Part shown: piece by piece, positions 46,420-58,299 of the stretch
How positions within the stretch are numbered: the first letter of the stretch is position 1
Layout: each line of letters opens with the position of its first letter
Source: Nectonema munidae
Taxonomy: Eukaryota; Nematomorpha; Nectonematoida; Nectonematidae
Assembly: GCA_030549495.1 (NCBI GenBank)
Contig: JAUIRK010000934.1
Span: 496,001-560,000 of the forward strand
Direction of reading: 5' to 3'
Length of the DNA: 64,000 bases
Translations under genes and position numbers: made by a program
Notes under the pieces: model-generated
The model's database searches: none
The model's input: the letters and a program-made list of their open reading frames with translations, nothing else
What the model was told of the DNA's origin: nothing

Positions 46420-47880
46420 ATGAAACAATCAAAGTCATAAACAGAGATGTCTAAAACTCTAGCATTTGCAGATGACATAGTTCTCATCTTCAAAATTGAA
46501 AATTTTTCAAGCATCGAAATATTAAATAAAAAGTTGTCTTTTTTGAATGAGCTTTTCAATAATCATCAATTATTACTGAACAATAAAAAATCAACAGAAA
46601 TGTTGTTATCAGAGAAAAAAATCTCGTTTTCTCATAATGTAAAAATTTATAAGCATGTACTTGTGTTGTTGGAAAAGTTTAATTTTTTAGGTATTATATT
46701 TGATAATAAATTTCTTTGGAACGTTCAAGTTGACTCAGTCTGTAATAAATTGAGTTATTTACTTGCCAAATTCAGAAGTTGGAATCATCTTCCTGTAAAA
46801 ATAAAACTATTAGGTATAAATCCTTGTTTTCCCAGTTTTAAATTATTCTCTAGTAAATTGGGGACACGTTAATCTTAATAGAATATTTATTTTGCAAAAA
46901 AATGAGATTAGCCTTAAATCTGAAATATAATGCACATACCAGCAGTAAATTCTATTTAACTAATGTTTTGAAATTACAGGACATCTATAAGTATAAATTA
47001 ATGAATTTTTACAACGATATTATTCATGGTTTCTTTCCAATAGACTACTCGAATAAACTAATGTTAAATTATGAAGTACACAATTATAATACTAGAACAA
47101 AATTTAATTACTTTCATCAGGGCCGGCCTTAGGTAACTGCAACCTATGCGGCCGCAGTGGGCTCCGCGCTCTTCATTTTTCATTTTTATGATATATTGTA
47201 TGATTTCGCTAAATGCAAGGTTCTCAAAGTAAAGTTACGTTGATCGTTATTTTGTGTTAATGAAAATGAAAAAAAAACAAATCCGTTTTCTTTTTTTCAA
47301 AATTTTATTTCTCACTTTTAATCTTTTTTCCTACCCACACTGGGCCCCGCGCAATCCATTTTGCATTGGGCCCTGCGAACAATAGGCCGGCCCTGACTTT
47401 CATCCAAGGCTTAAATCAAAAAAATGCAAACAAGACAAAGGCAGAGAATGATATATTTAGTAGAAAATACTGAAAATATTAATAACATAGAACTGACGCA
47501 ATTAAATAAAACCTCTTTTAAAAGCTGCATCAAAAACAATTTATCAGAGCATTATGATAGCCATGCACTCTAACAAATTGCTTTTCCTGTTCACTTTTTA
47601 ATGTCATTTAATGCATCACATACGAAACAAAACTCCCCTTATTTTTGGCTTTAGCATTTTTCTCTATTTAATATGTCAATGTATCATATATCATTTATTA
47701 TATATCTGTTTATACAAATTGTCTATATATATTTTTTTCTTTTTTAAAGTATTTCTTATAAATATTTATATATACTTTATTTCATTTCTGTTAATATAAT
47801 AAACTTATATTTCAACCATGATTGTTTTTATATTTAATAAAAATAGTAAATAAATATTAAATTATTATTAAATAGAAGAA
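46420..47880 (+). mobile_element. 5'-truncated LINE (CR1/jockey-like), interrupted by a MITE
   Basis: Reverse-transcriptase sequence starts just after Tigger copy 2 with TLAFADDIVLIF, the catalytic YADD-type box. It continues through LNNKKSTEMLL and FNFLGIIFDNKFLW, the usual 3' palm and thumb blocks. After a frame break near 46870, NYNTRTKFNYFHP marks the family C-terminus. A 278-bp hAT MITE splits this last block, and coding resumes beyond it to a stop near 47571. The 3' UTR runs to about 47880. The relatedness to the minus-strand LINE next door is clear in the order of motifs. Confidence 0.7.
47110..47403. mobile_element. 278-bp hAT MITE inserted in the LINE, 8-bp target duplication
   Basis: ACTTTCAT at 47110-47117 is repeated exactly at 47396-47403. 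Between them lies 47118-47395, with termini CAGGGCCGGCC and its perfect inverse GGCCGGCCCTG. GC-rich arms (GCGGCCGCAGTGGGC and GGGCCCTGCG) surround an AT-rich core. The CAGGGCCGGCC ends and 8-bp duplication identify a hAT-derived MITE. No coding capacity. Confidence 0.9.
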
Positions 47881-50800
47881 GAAGAAGAAGATTTATTAAT
47901 TGATAAAATAAAATTGGAATACACCACTAAACATATAAAAAAAGAATTATAAAGAATTTAAAAAGAAAAACATTGCATATTTATAGTTGGGAAAAAAATT
48001 CAAAAGGCCTACAAGCCGCTGATATGAATAAAACCCATATTACATCAATGAACTAGAATTGCATCATATAGAATATTCATAAAATAAATATGAAGTAAAA
48101 ATAATCACATTAGCTGGAATAAAATACAGATAGTGTGCAGTGCGCATGATTAGAATGAGTGGCTGTTAATATATTGTTAAATAACTATTGGTGGTTGTTA
48201 CACACAAAGCAATTAATAGAATGACAAGTTAAACTATATTTATCTAAAAGAAGTTTTTTTATTATATTTTTACAAGTGCTTATTTTAGAAAGAATACATT
48301 GAGAGTTAAACATAAAAAAGTTAAAGTTATGAGAAATTTTATATTTTATAGATTGTTTAGATAATTTTTTACAATAAGATGGAAGTGATAAATTGGATTT
48401 ATTTCGTAGATTATATTCATGGTTCATGTAGTTAAATACAATAAACTCATTAAATATGTTAGGTAGAAATCCATTTAAAAGTTTATAGGTAACCATCGAT
48501 AGATTATACACATACAAGTCATTAACCTTTAGTAAGTTCTCTCTAAAAAATAAGGGGGTAGTATGAGATAAGTAATGACTTCCAGTTATATAGCGTATAA
48601 TTCGTTTTTGTGTTTTTATCAATAGCTCAAGGTTTTGATGACCCCATAGAACTATGCAGTAATTAAGATAAGGGAGAAAAAAGGAGTTATACAATAATAA
48701 TTTGATTTTGGTCGGGAACAAAAACTTATTGTGTTTTAGAATGCCTAAATTACTACACAGAATAGAATTGACATAAGAGATATGTCGTTTCCACTTCAAT
48801 TTGCAGTCGATGATGACACCAAGTAATTTATAATATTCAACAACTTCGAACTTGAAATTCTCAGTAGGAATTTTTCTATCCATACTTCCAAAGAGCATGG
48901 CTTTAGTCTTAGATACATTTATATGCATGCAATTTTGAGTACACCATTCAAAGAATGGCCCAAGATAATCGTTTAAAAAGTCCATACTTTTGGGTGGATT
49001 TGCCAAAGAAAACGGGATGTTTATTGGCACATCATTAGCAAAACAATAAAACTTCAGCGAGCAATTAGATACATGTATATCATTTATAAAAATTAGCAAT
49101 AATAGAGGGCCCAGAATAGAACCCTGAGGAACCCCCATATTAATGGTAGAAACGTTAGACTTGAATTAATTCAAAGTTACATACTGCTGACGATTAAGCA
49201 AATAAGATTTGATTAGAAGCAAGGAATTTCCTTGCACTCCATAGAGAGACAGTTTATCAAATAAAATTTGGTCTGAAAGATTGCAAAAGCTTTACTAAAA
49301 TCTAAGAGCAGTGAAAGCATTCCTTCATTGGACTCAAGAGTATTCAAAATGTTATCTATATAATGTGTAAGTAGAGACTGGGTGTTGTAATTCTTACGAA
49401 AACCGAACTGAAGAGGATAAAATAGATTATTAGAATTAAAGTATGATTGCAATTGAATATTAAGTAGCTTTTCAAAAATTTTAGACAGAACCGGAATAAT
49501 TGATATCGGGCGATAGTTATTAATGTCTTCTCTAGCGCCTTTTTTAAAAACAGGATGTACTGCACTGAGTTTAAAATCGCCCGGAAAAACACAATACTTT
49601 AAACAAATATTATAACCCAATCTTAAAAATGGATAAATAACATTAAGTATAGGCTTGATGTGGGAAATAGAAAGCCCATAAGCATACATTACAATTACTT
49701 TGATCACATTCCTTGACACCTAGAATAACATCACTATAAGAAAAATTTTTAAATTCAAATTTAGTGTGAACTTGTGCTATGTATTTGGTAGAGTTTTTTT
49801 CCGGTTGAGAGTAGGGTAATTTCATACTAAACTTATCATTGAAAATTGAACAAACAGTTTGTTCATCTTCAATTAACTCCCCACCAAAATTCAAATTTAT
49901 GTTTGTTGATTTATTAATATTTAATCTATTTTTTACTTCTCGTCAAATAACTTTTGTGTTCGTTTGATTCATTAATAAATTATGTACAAATTTATTTTTT
50001 TGTGTTTTACATTTATACTTTATACTATTCCTAAGCAAATTATATTTCAATTTTAGCTCAGAATATGTATCAGAATATGAGTTCTTTAACCTCCTATACA
50101 CACTATTTCTTTCTTTAATTAAATCCAAAATTTCCTTGTTCAACCATGATTTAATTGGGTTATTATAATAAAAATTGGAATTTCTTTTAAACATAATATA
50201 ACGTGTATTAATGTTAATAAAGTCAACAAGCTTAGAGTTTAGTTTATGGAAGTAAAGATTTAAGAAATTAATGTAATTGTCAAGTAAATTGTGCCAATTA
50301 AATGAACTTACATCCCTAACATATGATGCAGCATTAAACTTAGATTTGAAAAAAAAGTTTTTCATCAATGGGTAGACATCTAAGGTTACTAAAATTGGGA
50401 TATGATCTGAAATATCATATAACAAGTTAAAAGCTTTTTTCCTTATTGAGCAATCAGAAAAAAAGATATTATCTATAAGCCAACTACTAGTAGGTCGAGT
50501 TAATTTCGAAATTAAAGGTGATAGGGCATTTAAAGAAAAAATATTGAGAAAGGTTTTGACATTTTTGCATTTATCATGTTTGAAAAGATCAAAATTAAAA
50601 TCTCCTAAAAAATTGCAGATTTGCTATACAAAGTTTATAATCAGATAAAAGTTTTTCAAACTCAGAAAAAAATGACTCAATATCTTGATTAGATGAAGAT
50701 GGTTTCCTATAAATATTATTAAGAGACAGTAGTTTAGAATTAGATAAAGTAAGAGAAATTGTAAATATCTCAAAACAGTTACTCGCATTGTTTAAAGTAC

Positions 50801-51225
50801 AAACTTTATAAGTTATTGACTTGTGAACATAAAAAGCAAGGCCAGCATGTGAGCTAATACTAGGAGGCACAAAAATGAAATCATAACCTGGTATTTCAAA
50901 GGAACTCGAACGTACATCATTTAGCCAAGTTTCTTGGAGACAAACTACATGTAGAGGGGAATGATTAAGAGAGTTGAATTGGAATTTAAAATTTCAAACT
51001 TAGCTCTGAGGGATTGAATGTTAAGGCTAACAATATTTAAATTGTAAAGGCTCAAAGATCGAGAAAGATCACATGTTGAAGAGGAAGATGGATTATGAAA
51101 GTTTTCGTGGAAAAAAATGAAGCTAAAAATATCTTTCGAAAAAGAATCATTATATGATTGATGAGTAGATTTATGAGTGTTTAACATATTGATTGAATCA
51201 CTGTCAAAAAAATTCATGAATAGAC
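47880..51225 (-). mobile_element. near full-length LINE (CR1/jockey-like), several breaks
   Basis: In minus-strand order there is first an endonuclease domain: LNIVSLNIQSLRAKFE near 51030, AFYVHKS, LNNIYRKPSS, GDFNFDLFKH near 50590 and SDHIPILV near 50410. A linker with KSWLNKEILDLIKERNSVYR follows (about 50150). The reverse transcriptase has FKKGAREDINNYRPISIIP (about 49545), LLDFSKAF, MGVPQGSILGPLL (49138) and CFANDVPI (about 49030), and then the C-terminal domain to the stop at 48185-48187. The catalytic box reads FAND where the family has (Y/F)ADD, so the first Asp is lost. Frame breaks occur near 50605, 49940, 49700 and 49210. The 3' end carries (TTC)n at about 47878-47895. Confidence 0.8.
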
Positions 51226-51229
51226 TATT

Positions 51230-51760
51230 AAATTTTTAACAAATTCTAGTTGTTTTATGTAAATAAATGTTAGAATTTTCTAAAATGAGTATGAAATGGT
51301 AACTTTGATTAGTTTTTCTGTGGGCCAAGCTACACAAACTGTTTTTACCTATTTTTTATAATAATTTGTAATTTTGTGAAATATTTTGATTGAACAAACA
51401 TGTGTACGCTAATAAATATTTTTTTTCTTTCTCTCAAGTTTATATAATATTTTTACAATTGAAACTTGTTTTAATATTTGTACATTATATATATTTAAAT
51501 AAATGTCAAGATATAGTAAAGTGGCCTTTTAAGCACAAGGTATTGATTGATTGCGTATAAAGTTTGATTCTAAATTTTTTTTTAATATTTTTTTGCTTTT
51601 TTATCTTCTGTTTGTTCTAGTAAAATATTATAATTTGTCGAAAAGTATATTTTGATTTAATTCGTAGTATCAATTTTCATAAATATATAAGATCTCGCAT
51701 TGTTATTATTTAGCAATAGATAGGAGATATTTACCCTGTAGGGTTATTCTTTTTCGGCTT
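51230..51760. other. AT-rich stretch, possibly the LINE 5' flank
   Basis: No recognisable feature. The exact LINE 5' boundary could not be fixed. Confidence 0.35.
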
Positions 51761-51764
51761 GAGT

Positions 51765-51915
51765 AAGGTTGTAAGGGCGTGAGTAAGATTGGTTAGATAC
51801 TGGGTTTCGATAACTCAAAGCTTTGGTTTCAATCCCGCATCAATACTTTCCTCATAATTTGATACAAGCGGTGCAATTGTGCCTTTTCGATGAAAACTCG
51901 TACGGTATCCATACC
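51765..51915 (+). repeat. tRNA-derived SINE, full-length copy
   Basis: The head GTGAGTAAGATTGGTTAGAT (A-box region) is followed by a decayed B box (GGTTTCAATCCC) and CCCGCATCA. The body has GATACAAGCGGTGCAATTG and CTTTTCGATGAAAAC. The tail TACGGTATCCATACC is a mutated form of GGTACCTTTACC. Confidence 0.7.
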
Positions 51916-53460
51916 TTTGTTTTGCTTGTGTCAAACGGAAGGAAGATCTGAAACTAGAATCAAATTTACGTCTATTTCCAGTCGCGTTGTTGGGAATTTG
52001 ACACAGAGGGGCGAAAAATTTTCAGTTGGACGCTTGAATTTACAACTTTTTAAGGCGTTATCTATGAATTATAAATATAAATAAAGTTAAATTTTCATTT
52101 GAAATATAAAAAATTATATACCGTAAATTTAATACTATATTTATTGAAAAAATAGTGGAATTTTTAGCAAACTTGTTATTTAAAACTTAGGTACAAAATA
52201 TTGACAATCTTTTAGGGTTTTTTTTCAAAACCCATTTATCAACAAATTCATCAAATGTAATTCTTTTTGTCAAATTTATTTTTAAAGTGTTGTAGAGTTA
52301 TATAAGATTCTCTATACCGTGTTATTCTTCGATGACAAGGATCAACTCGTTTAATGGCAGAGCCTTCCTTCATAACTATTATAAAAATATCTATTAAAAT
52401 GTCCACCATACCAATGTTCAAACAAAACTCGTTATTTTTAATATTAAATTAGTTTTTATTTTTGAATTTAAATAATTTTGGTAAAATTTTTTATAATTGG
52501 GCGAAATACGCTCCACTTATGTCTAAGTTCGTATGATGTTAAGCATGGTTTTTTTTATAGTCAAGGATATCGTTCATAAAGCATAATACAAGTTCTAGAT
52601 TTTCAGCGTTAAGAAAGTCGGTGTTACACTATCTTAGAGTTTCAAGATATTTCTAAAGTTTTATATTATAGTCTTTAAACCTGTTTATGAACTCAGAATC
52701 TAGTCTATGTAGTATTTTAAAAACAAGTCTACGTGGATGATTTAAGTTGATCATCGTACCACTGGACATTTTTATATAAGAAATACATCATATATGTTAC
52801 AGAGGTTATTTCTAGAGATATCAATCTCTTTTCAACTACATCTATTGTACACCCTTCAGGATATTTCATACCTAAGACGTTTCTTACCCAAGTCATTTCG
52901 TATCTAATTTATTTTAAGCTTTTCAGTACGTGTATGAAATGACTTGGGTAGGTACCAAATGTCTTTAACTCATTGTTTATACTCACTATATCAAATTTGA
53001 TGAAGAACCTCTTAAATATATTCGATCCTATCCATTTCATTTGTTCATTCTCAACACATGATAGCATCTGAACCATATTTCTAATTCATTAAAAATACAT
53101 GTTAATTAAGTTATGAATGATATATTTATCCCTATTATGAATTTTTTGTTTTAGCTGTTTTTCCATTATAATTTGTAGAATGGAATAAATAGTTGTGTTA
53201 TATTTTATATAAACTATTGAAAAAAAATATAAACTTTCATTTCAATCGAATCTCACGGTGGCAAATTTTTGAAGGGTAGCAGGTGATAATTGTTGTGTAG
53301 CGGCACTAAATACAAAAAAATGCTTATAATACCCATCAATAGGGAGTCGGGATCAATTTTTAATTTTTGTCTAATAATATTAAATGTGGGTGCTGATTGG
53401 TGCTGATGGCATTTGAAGTAAGGCGTTTTTAAGCTTTGTTTAAAGAATCAACAAAAACAT
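51916..53460. other. AT-rich stretch with a perfect 15-bp inverted repeat
   Basis: TACCCAAGTCATTTC at 52885-52899 is exactly inverted at 52936-52950, leaving a 36-bp loop. Minus-strand peptide pieces such as MKYPEGCTIDVVEKRLISLE occur nearby (about 52870-52800) but no family was recognised. Confidence 0.5.
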
Positions 53461-53465
53461 TAAAT

Positions 53466-53777
53466 TTATCTTTTTATTAAAAAGATAAATATTTTGCTGT
53501 TCAATTTAAAAATTATAAAGATTTTTTTTAATGACGCTTTAAGATTTCTACAGGCCAATTTCTTTACATATTCCTTCATGAGACTTAACTTTATATGAAG
53601 AGAGGGAAGAAAAATATCTTTTGGATTCACAAGGGGATCATTTTGAACATTAAATGCACATAGCTCATATGCGTTGCGAGTTGGCCATTCTGATTTAATA
53701 TAGTGTTCATCTGTATCTCGGCTCTTCCATAAACATAGAAAGCAGTAAAACTTAATAAATCCCATCTGCATCTTCAT
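53466..53777 (-). pseudogene. fragment of a repeat-associated protein family
   Basis: The 103-codon frame reads MGFIKFYCFLCLWKSRDTDE, HYIKSEWPTR, NDPLVNPKDIFLPSLHIKLS and LMKEYVKKL. The combination CxFLCLWxSR...HYxxxxWPxR...PLVxPxxIxLPxLHIKLGLMKxFVK occurs in many uncharacterised, multi-copy invertebrate proteins that I take to be transposon-encoded. The C-terminal part of that family is missing here. I recall the motif but cannot name the element. Confidence 0.5.
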
Positions 53778-53890
53778 TTAAACATGCGATGCGAGTAACC
53801 TTTAAAAATCACTAGAAATTTTCCAATTGTAGTTGTGTATTTCAAGGATTTCATTAACCAATACGATATAAGGTATATATGCCATTTTTA

Positions 53891-53976
53891 GTTCAAAATT
53901 GTCTTTTTTAATTTCAAAATGTTCTTTTTAATTTAAAATAACCTTTTTTAAGTTCAAAATGATCTTTTTTTAATTT
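53891..53976 (+). repeat. tandem repeat, unit about 21 bp, four units
   Basis: The unit GTTCAAAATNNTCTTTTTTAATTT recurs about four times with small changes. Confidence 0.6.
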
Positions 53977-54085
53977 GGATATGTTGGCAACCATTATAAT
54001 TTAGAATAAAATTATTTATTTTTTTACTTTTAATCATTTTTCTATATTTTTGTGTGAAAATTTATAAAATTTTAACTTTGAAAGA

Positions 54086-54270
54086 TGAGCCTCAATGGTT
54101 GTTAGGGTGTACCTCGCACCTTAACAGTTGAAGGTCAGGGGTTCGATCCCCAAGGCTCCCAACTCTAAAAACAAATTCACAAAAAACTGTGACTAACCAT
54201 CTTTAAGCATAATGCGAGCATATAGCCTTACGGCTGAAAGTGCTTTGATATCTCCAACCAACCAACTTTG
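54086..54270 (+). repeat. second type of tRNA-derived SINE (tRNA head with CCA)
   Basis: The head runs from GAGCCTC (54089) to a B-box arm GGGGTTCGATCCCC, then AAGGCTC and CCA. The 5' and 3' heptamers pair at six of seven positions, as in a tRNA acceptor stem. A non-tRNA body follows, with AACTGTGACTAACC and CTTACGGCTGAAAGTGC. The D and anticodon arms do not fold cleanly, so a SINE is likelier than a functional tRNA. Confidence 0.5.
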
Positions 54271-54419
54271 AAAGTAAACTTTATGCGAGATATTTTTTTA
54301 AAAACATTTTAAAAACCATACCTATCTTAAAAAGCATCTTTTTACCTATATTTTTCATGCTATTGCCTATTTGAAATTTTTTTAAAATATTATAAGCCAC
54401 TGTGATTCAATGTACTTAA

Positions 54420-54570
54420 TAAGGTGCGGGAGTGAGTAAAGTTGGTTAGATACTGGGTTTGATAACTCAAGGTCTTGGGTTCGATCCCGCATCAAGCCTA
54501 TTTTCCTTATAGTTCGATACAAGCTGCGCAATTGTGCCTTCTCGATGAAAACCCCATATAAACATAAAAA
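54420..54570 (+). repeat. tRNA-derived SINE, best-preserved copy
   Basis: TGCGGG (5') pairs with CCCGCA (3') across a tRNA-like head with A-box region GTTGGTTAGATACTGGG and a perfect B box GGGTTCGATCCC. The body has GTTCGATACAAGCTGCGCAA and TGTGCCTTCTCGATGAAAAC and ends in CATATAAAC with an A-rich tail. It defines the family also seen at 51765, 30897 and 21108. Confidence 0.75.
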
Positions 54571-55870
54571 ATAAAATAAATGCAAATTTTGATTTACTTT
54601 AACTGTATTAATTATTCCTAAATAACTTAGAAGTTTCAAAGCCAATGTTCAAATTAAATTTTATTCCAAAATGTGTGCTTCTATAATGAATTCTATAAAA
54701 GTATAATTATAATAATAAATACATTTTTAAAATCTATCATTTGGATTTCAACTTTTGGAGTAATAATAATAGTATTTTAAAAGAAAAGATTTAAATGACA
54801 AAAATTGTCAATAAAGAATTTAAAAAGTTTTATATTTTTACGCACAAATAAATGAAAGATAAATTTTTCTTTGCCAAGTTTATCAATAAGAAAATTCATT
54901 TCTAATCCCAATGTAGGGTATATAAACTGTAGTTAACTGTTGAACAAAATGCAGACTGAATAAATAATCAAACAAGGAAAAGGAAAAAAGAAGTCATTTT
55001 TGGGAAATGATTAGTTCGTAAAACACGTATGAAATTTTTTTGGTGCTATGGTTGGCAAATGTCCTGGTTCCGATGACAAGTTGTGAATATATTCTCATTT
55101 GTACCAGAACATATATTTTCCTAGTAATTTGTTTATTTAGGATGTTCTATACTTCTTTAGGTATGTAGGCATGATTGATTAATCTGCCACATTGTTTTTG
55201 GATAAAATGATGTCTGATTTTAGTATGTAGAGGGATTGAATTCTCTATCGCTGAGACATAGAAATAAAAAAACAAAATTGAATTTCGAGTATTGAACAAA
55301 AGATACAGGTGATTTCACAAGATCGTGAAAGCATATTGAATGATTGAGTACACGATTTCTTGATTAAAAAAGAAGAGCTTCAATTCTATTTACAACTAAT
55401 GCTTTTAATTTTAATTAATATCATATTTGATCATCTCATTAGGTTGACTGAAAAAACGCAATTTTTTCAACACTCCATTCTGCATAACGAGTATCGTTTT
55501 AGCGTGTGAAAAGGGAAATTACGTAATATAATAAAAATTACTCTTTTTCCATTATTATTTTTTGTATAAGAGAAATTATTATCTCTATGTTTTAAAAAAT
55601 TGAGTATCCGAATTGGAAGCTCAATATGGCGGATTTTGAATCAAATTATACAAAATTCATTTAAATGAATTTTGGTGTAGAAAATAATTGTTGGAAATCA
55701 AATTTGTATGATTTTTTTATGTTAATTTAATCAATTCTTACATAAATAAATATTGTTCGAATTATTCCCCATACTAACTGATTGATTATTTTAGAAAAAA
55801 ACTTCAAAATTAATTATTATTTAAAAACAATATTATGTTCGCAAATTTTCGGATTAAATATCCTTCAACA
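54571..55870. other. AT-rich stretch, nothing recognised
   Basis: No coding, RNA or repeat structure was identified in this interval. Confidence 0.4.
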
Positions 55871-55884
55871 GGCGTCAAAATAAA

Positions 55885-58013
55885 CTAGGATAAATCATCA
55901 TCATTATCATCATCCATTTGTCTCCAGGAGGAGAACAAGCTCTTATATCCTGGCTAGCCAGGGTCGACCTATTTCATTTTTTTGCAGCGTCGTCTCCATT
56001 GCTTTCTCAGTTGTGCATCTTCCAGAGAGAGTCCCCTTTTCTCCATATCTGCTTTCACCACCTCTTCCCATGATTTCTTCGGGCGCCCTTTCTTCGCTTT
56101 TACAGTCACAACTTCTTCTCTCACCCTCCTAAGCAAACTTTGTTCATCCATTCTCTCAAGATGGCCCAGCCAACGCAGTCTTTGCTCCTCGAGATACCCA
56201 TTTATGTCTTCAACTTCTGTCATTTTCCTGAGAACAGCATTTGGAACTTTGTCTAAGAGCGTTTTTCCACAAATCATTCGCAACATTCTCATTTCCGTTG
56301 ATTGCATACGCCTGATATCTGATTTTTTCATTGTCCAACATTCACACCCATAACTCACAACACTTCTCACACATGCTTTATAGTCTTCCTTTTAGCTCTT
56401 ACAAATTACTACAGATATGTCGTTGAATTTTTTCCAAGCGAGTCTTATTCGTGATGTCACAGATTTTACAACATCTCCATCTCTGCTAAGTACGTCTCTT
56501 AAGTACCGAATTTCCTTAAAAGCATTAATTTTGTCTCCTCCAAATATGACCGTATTTTCATTTTCTTTATCAATTTTCTCTTCTGTGCAACTACAACAAA
56601 CAAATTTTTTAACCTTTATAAGCGCACCACGAACATCTTTTATGGACCCACATCTTGCATAAACTACACTGAATGGCATTTCTCATAACTCTTTTCCCGC
56701 ATTTTGCACATGGATCGATATTTCTAATAACTTCATCTAAACATCGAGATTTAAATTTCATTGCTTTCGTTTTTGAAAGGTTTATCTTCAACCCTTTGCT
56801 ACTCAATGCTTCTCTCCAACTAACATATCTTTTTCCAACGTCGTCCCAACCGCTTCCAACAATCACCAAATCATCTGCATAGAGAAACTCTCTCTTACAC
56901 TTTTCAACATCATCAGAAAGTACATTCATAACAATTGCAAAAAGTATCGGGCTAAGCACAGATCCCTGATGAACACGGACTTCAACTTTGAACCACTCTG
57001 ATATTTGTCCTTCAACGTGCAATACAGTTTTTGCATCGCTGTACATTTCCATTATTGCTTTTACTTCGTACTCTGGCACACCTTTTTTTCACAGAGCCCA
57101 CCAAATGACTTCTCTTGGAATGCAATCAAAAGCTTTCTCAAGGTCGACAAATACAGCGTACAAGTCCTTATCCACTATTTTGTGTTTTTCAATCAATTGC
57201 CTTGCTGCAATAATTGCATCGATCATGCTTTTACCGGGCATGAAACCCATTTGAATGTCATTTATCTAAACACGTTTCCTAATTCTTTTTTCAAACTCTC
57301 TCGAATACCTTCATCGCATGTTCAAGAAAATTTATACTTCTATAGTTAGAACATTCTTTTGAGTCGCCTTTGCCTTTATAAAGAAGTAACAAAAAAACTA
57401 TTCTCCCCATCATTATGTCATTTCCTATTTTTGCCAAAGAACCCTCAAGTCCACAAAGTTGTATTACTTCTATAGGCACACCGCTTGGACCAGCTGCTTT
57501 GTTAGTTTTCATCTACATCATCGCTTGATTCACCTCTTCTCTGGAAATTTCAGGCACAGGGCGCTCGTTTGGCAGAACTTCTAAATTCCTATTCCAGATA
57601 TTCTCTCTATTCAAAGATTTGCGACAGTGATCCTTCCAGAGTTCTAATCTTTCTTCTAGCTTCAACTTCAGCTCTCCATTTTTGTCTCTCATACACGGAT
57701 TTCCAATAACATCTTGTTTGTTTTTCTTGCTTGTCTTGGCCATACGAATGATGTGTCTCATCTTCTCTTAGACTCTCATTCTTTCCTTCTGCTTTGTTTC
57801 TTTTCCAGCTTCTGCATGCATAGTCTTCACTATCATGCTCTTAGCCATGTTTCTGTACTTGACATATCTTTCTTTTGCTCTTAAACTTCTTTCTTTTCTC
57901 CACATTTTATAGTTTTCTTTCTTTTCCTTCAATGCCTTTTTGACAATATAATTATTGCACCACCAAGTTACTTTCATACCGTTACTCTTTGATATTCCAC
58001 ATTCTTCTTTCAT
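55885..58013 (-). mobile_element. 5'-truncated RTE-like LINE
   Basis: In minus-strand order: a pre-RT region with WWCNNYIVKKALKEKKENYK, then NKAAGPSGVPIEVIQLCG and the fingers block FLLLLYKGKGDSKECSNYRS (about 57410-57350). Next come VHQGSVLSPILFAIVMNVLS and the intact catalytic box FLYADDLVIVGSG (about 56890). A zinc-ribbon CAKCGKRVMRNAIQCSLCKM with WVHKRCS follows (about 56690), then SYGCECWTMKKSDIRRMQ and LRWLGHLERMDEQSLLRRV near the C-terminus. The endonuclease domain is absent, so the copy is 5'-truncated. Stops or frame changes occur near 57512, 57290, 57080 and 56610. The 3' end is an (ATGATG)-type tail at 55886-55916. RTE-like is an assignment from motif order and tail type. Confidence 0.75.
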
Positions 58014-58215
58014 TATTTAAAAAATAGAGGTTTTAAATGGAATATAATTATAAAATATAAGATTATATACATACAAAGATAAAGGATACATAGTTGAATA
58101 TATATAGTGCAAACTGTATTATAAATATAGAGTTGGATATAAAATTATGCCTTACAATATATATAATAATCATACAAGATACAAGAAGGATGTAGTGACA
58201 ATAATTACCTAGGAT

Positions 58216-58290
58216 TCAGGGCGCACATGGGGGGGGGCGAGAGGGACGACGGCCTGCTCTAATGTGATTTCAAGGGGGGGGGGCGTAAAA
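58216..58290 (+). mobile_element. CAGGGCGCACAT terminus (MITE family) with G runs
   Basis: CAGGGCGCACATGGGGGGGG at 58217 is a shortened match to the termini at 2353, 4860 and 13098, and a second G run lies at about 58274. The other end is not resolved. Confidence 0.35.
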
Positions 58291-58299
58291 GTTTACACT

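Noticed and set aside
54089-54162. possible functional tRNA gene with encoded CCA
   Set aside because: Acceptor and T arms look right, but the D and anticodon arms do not fold and a SINE body follows.
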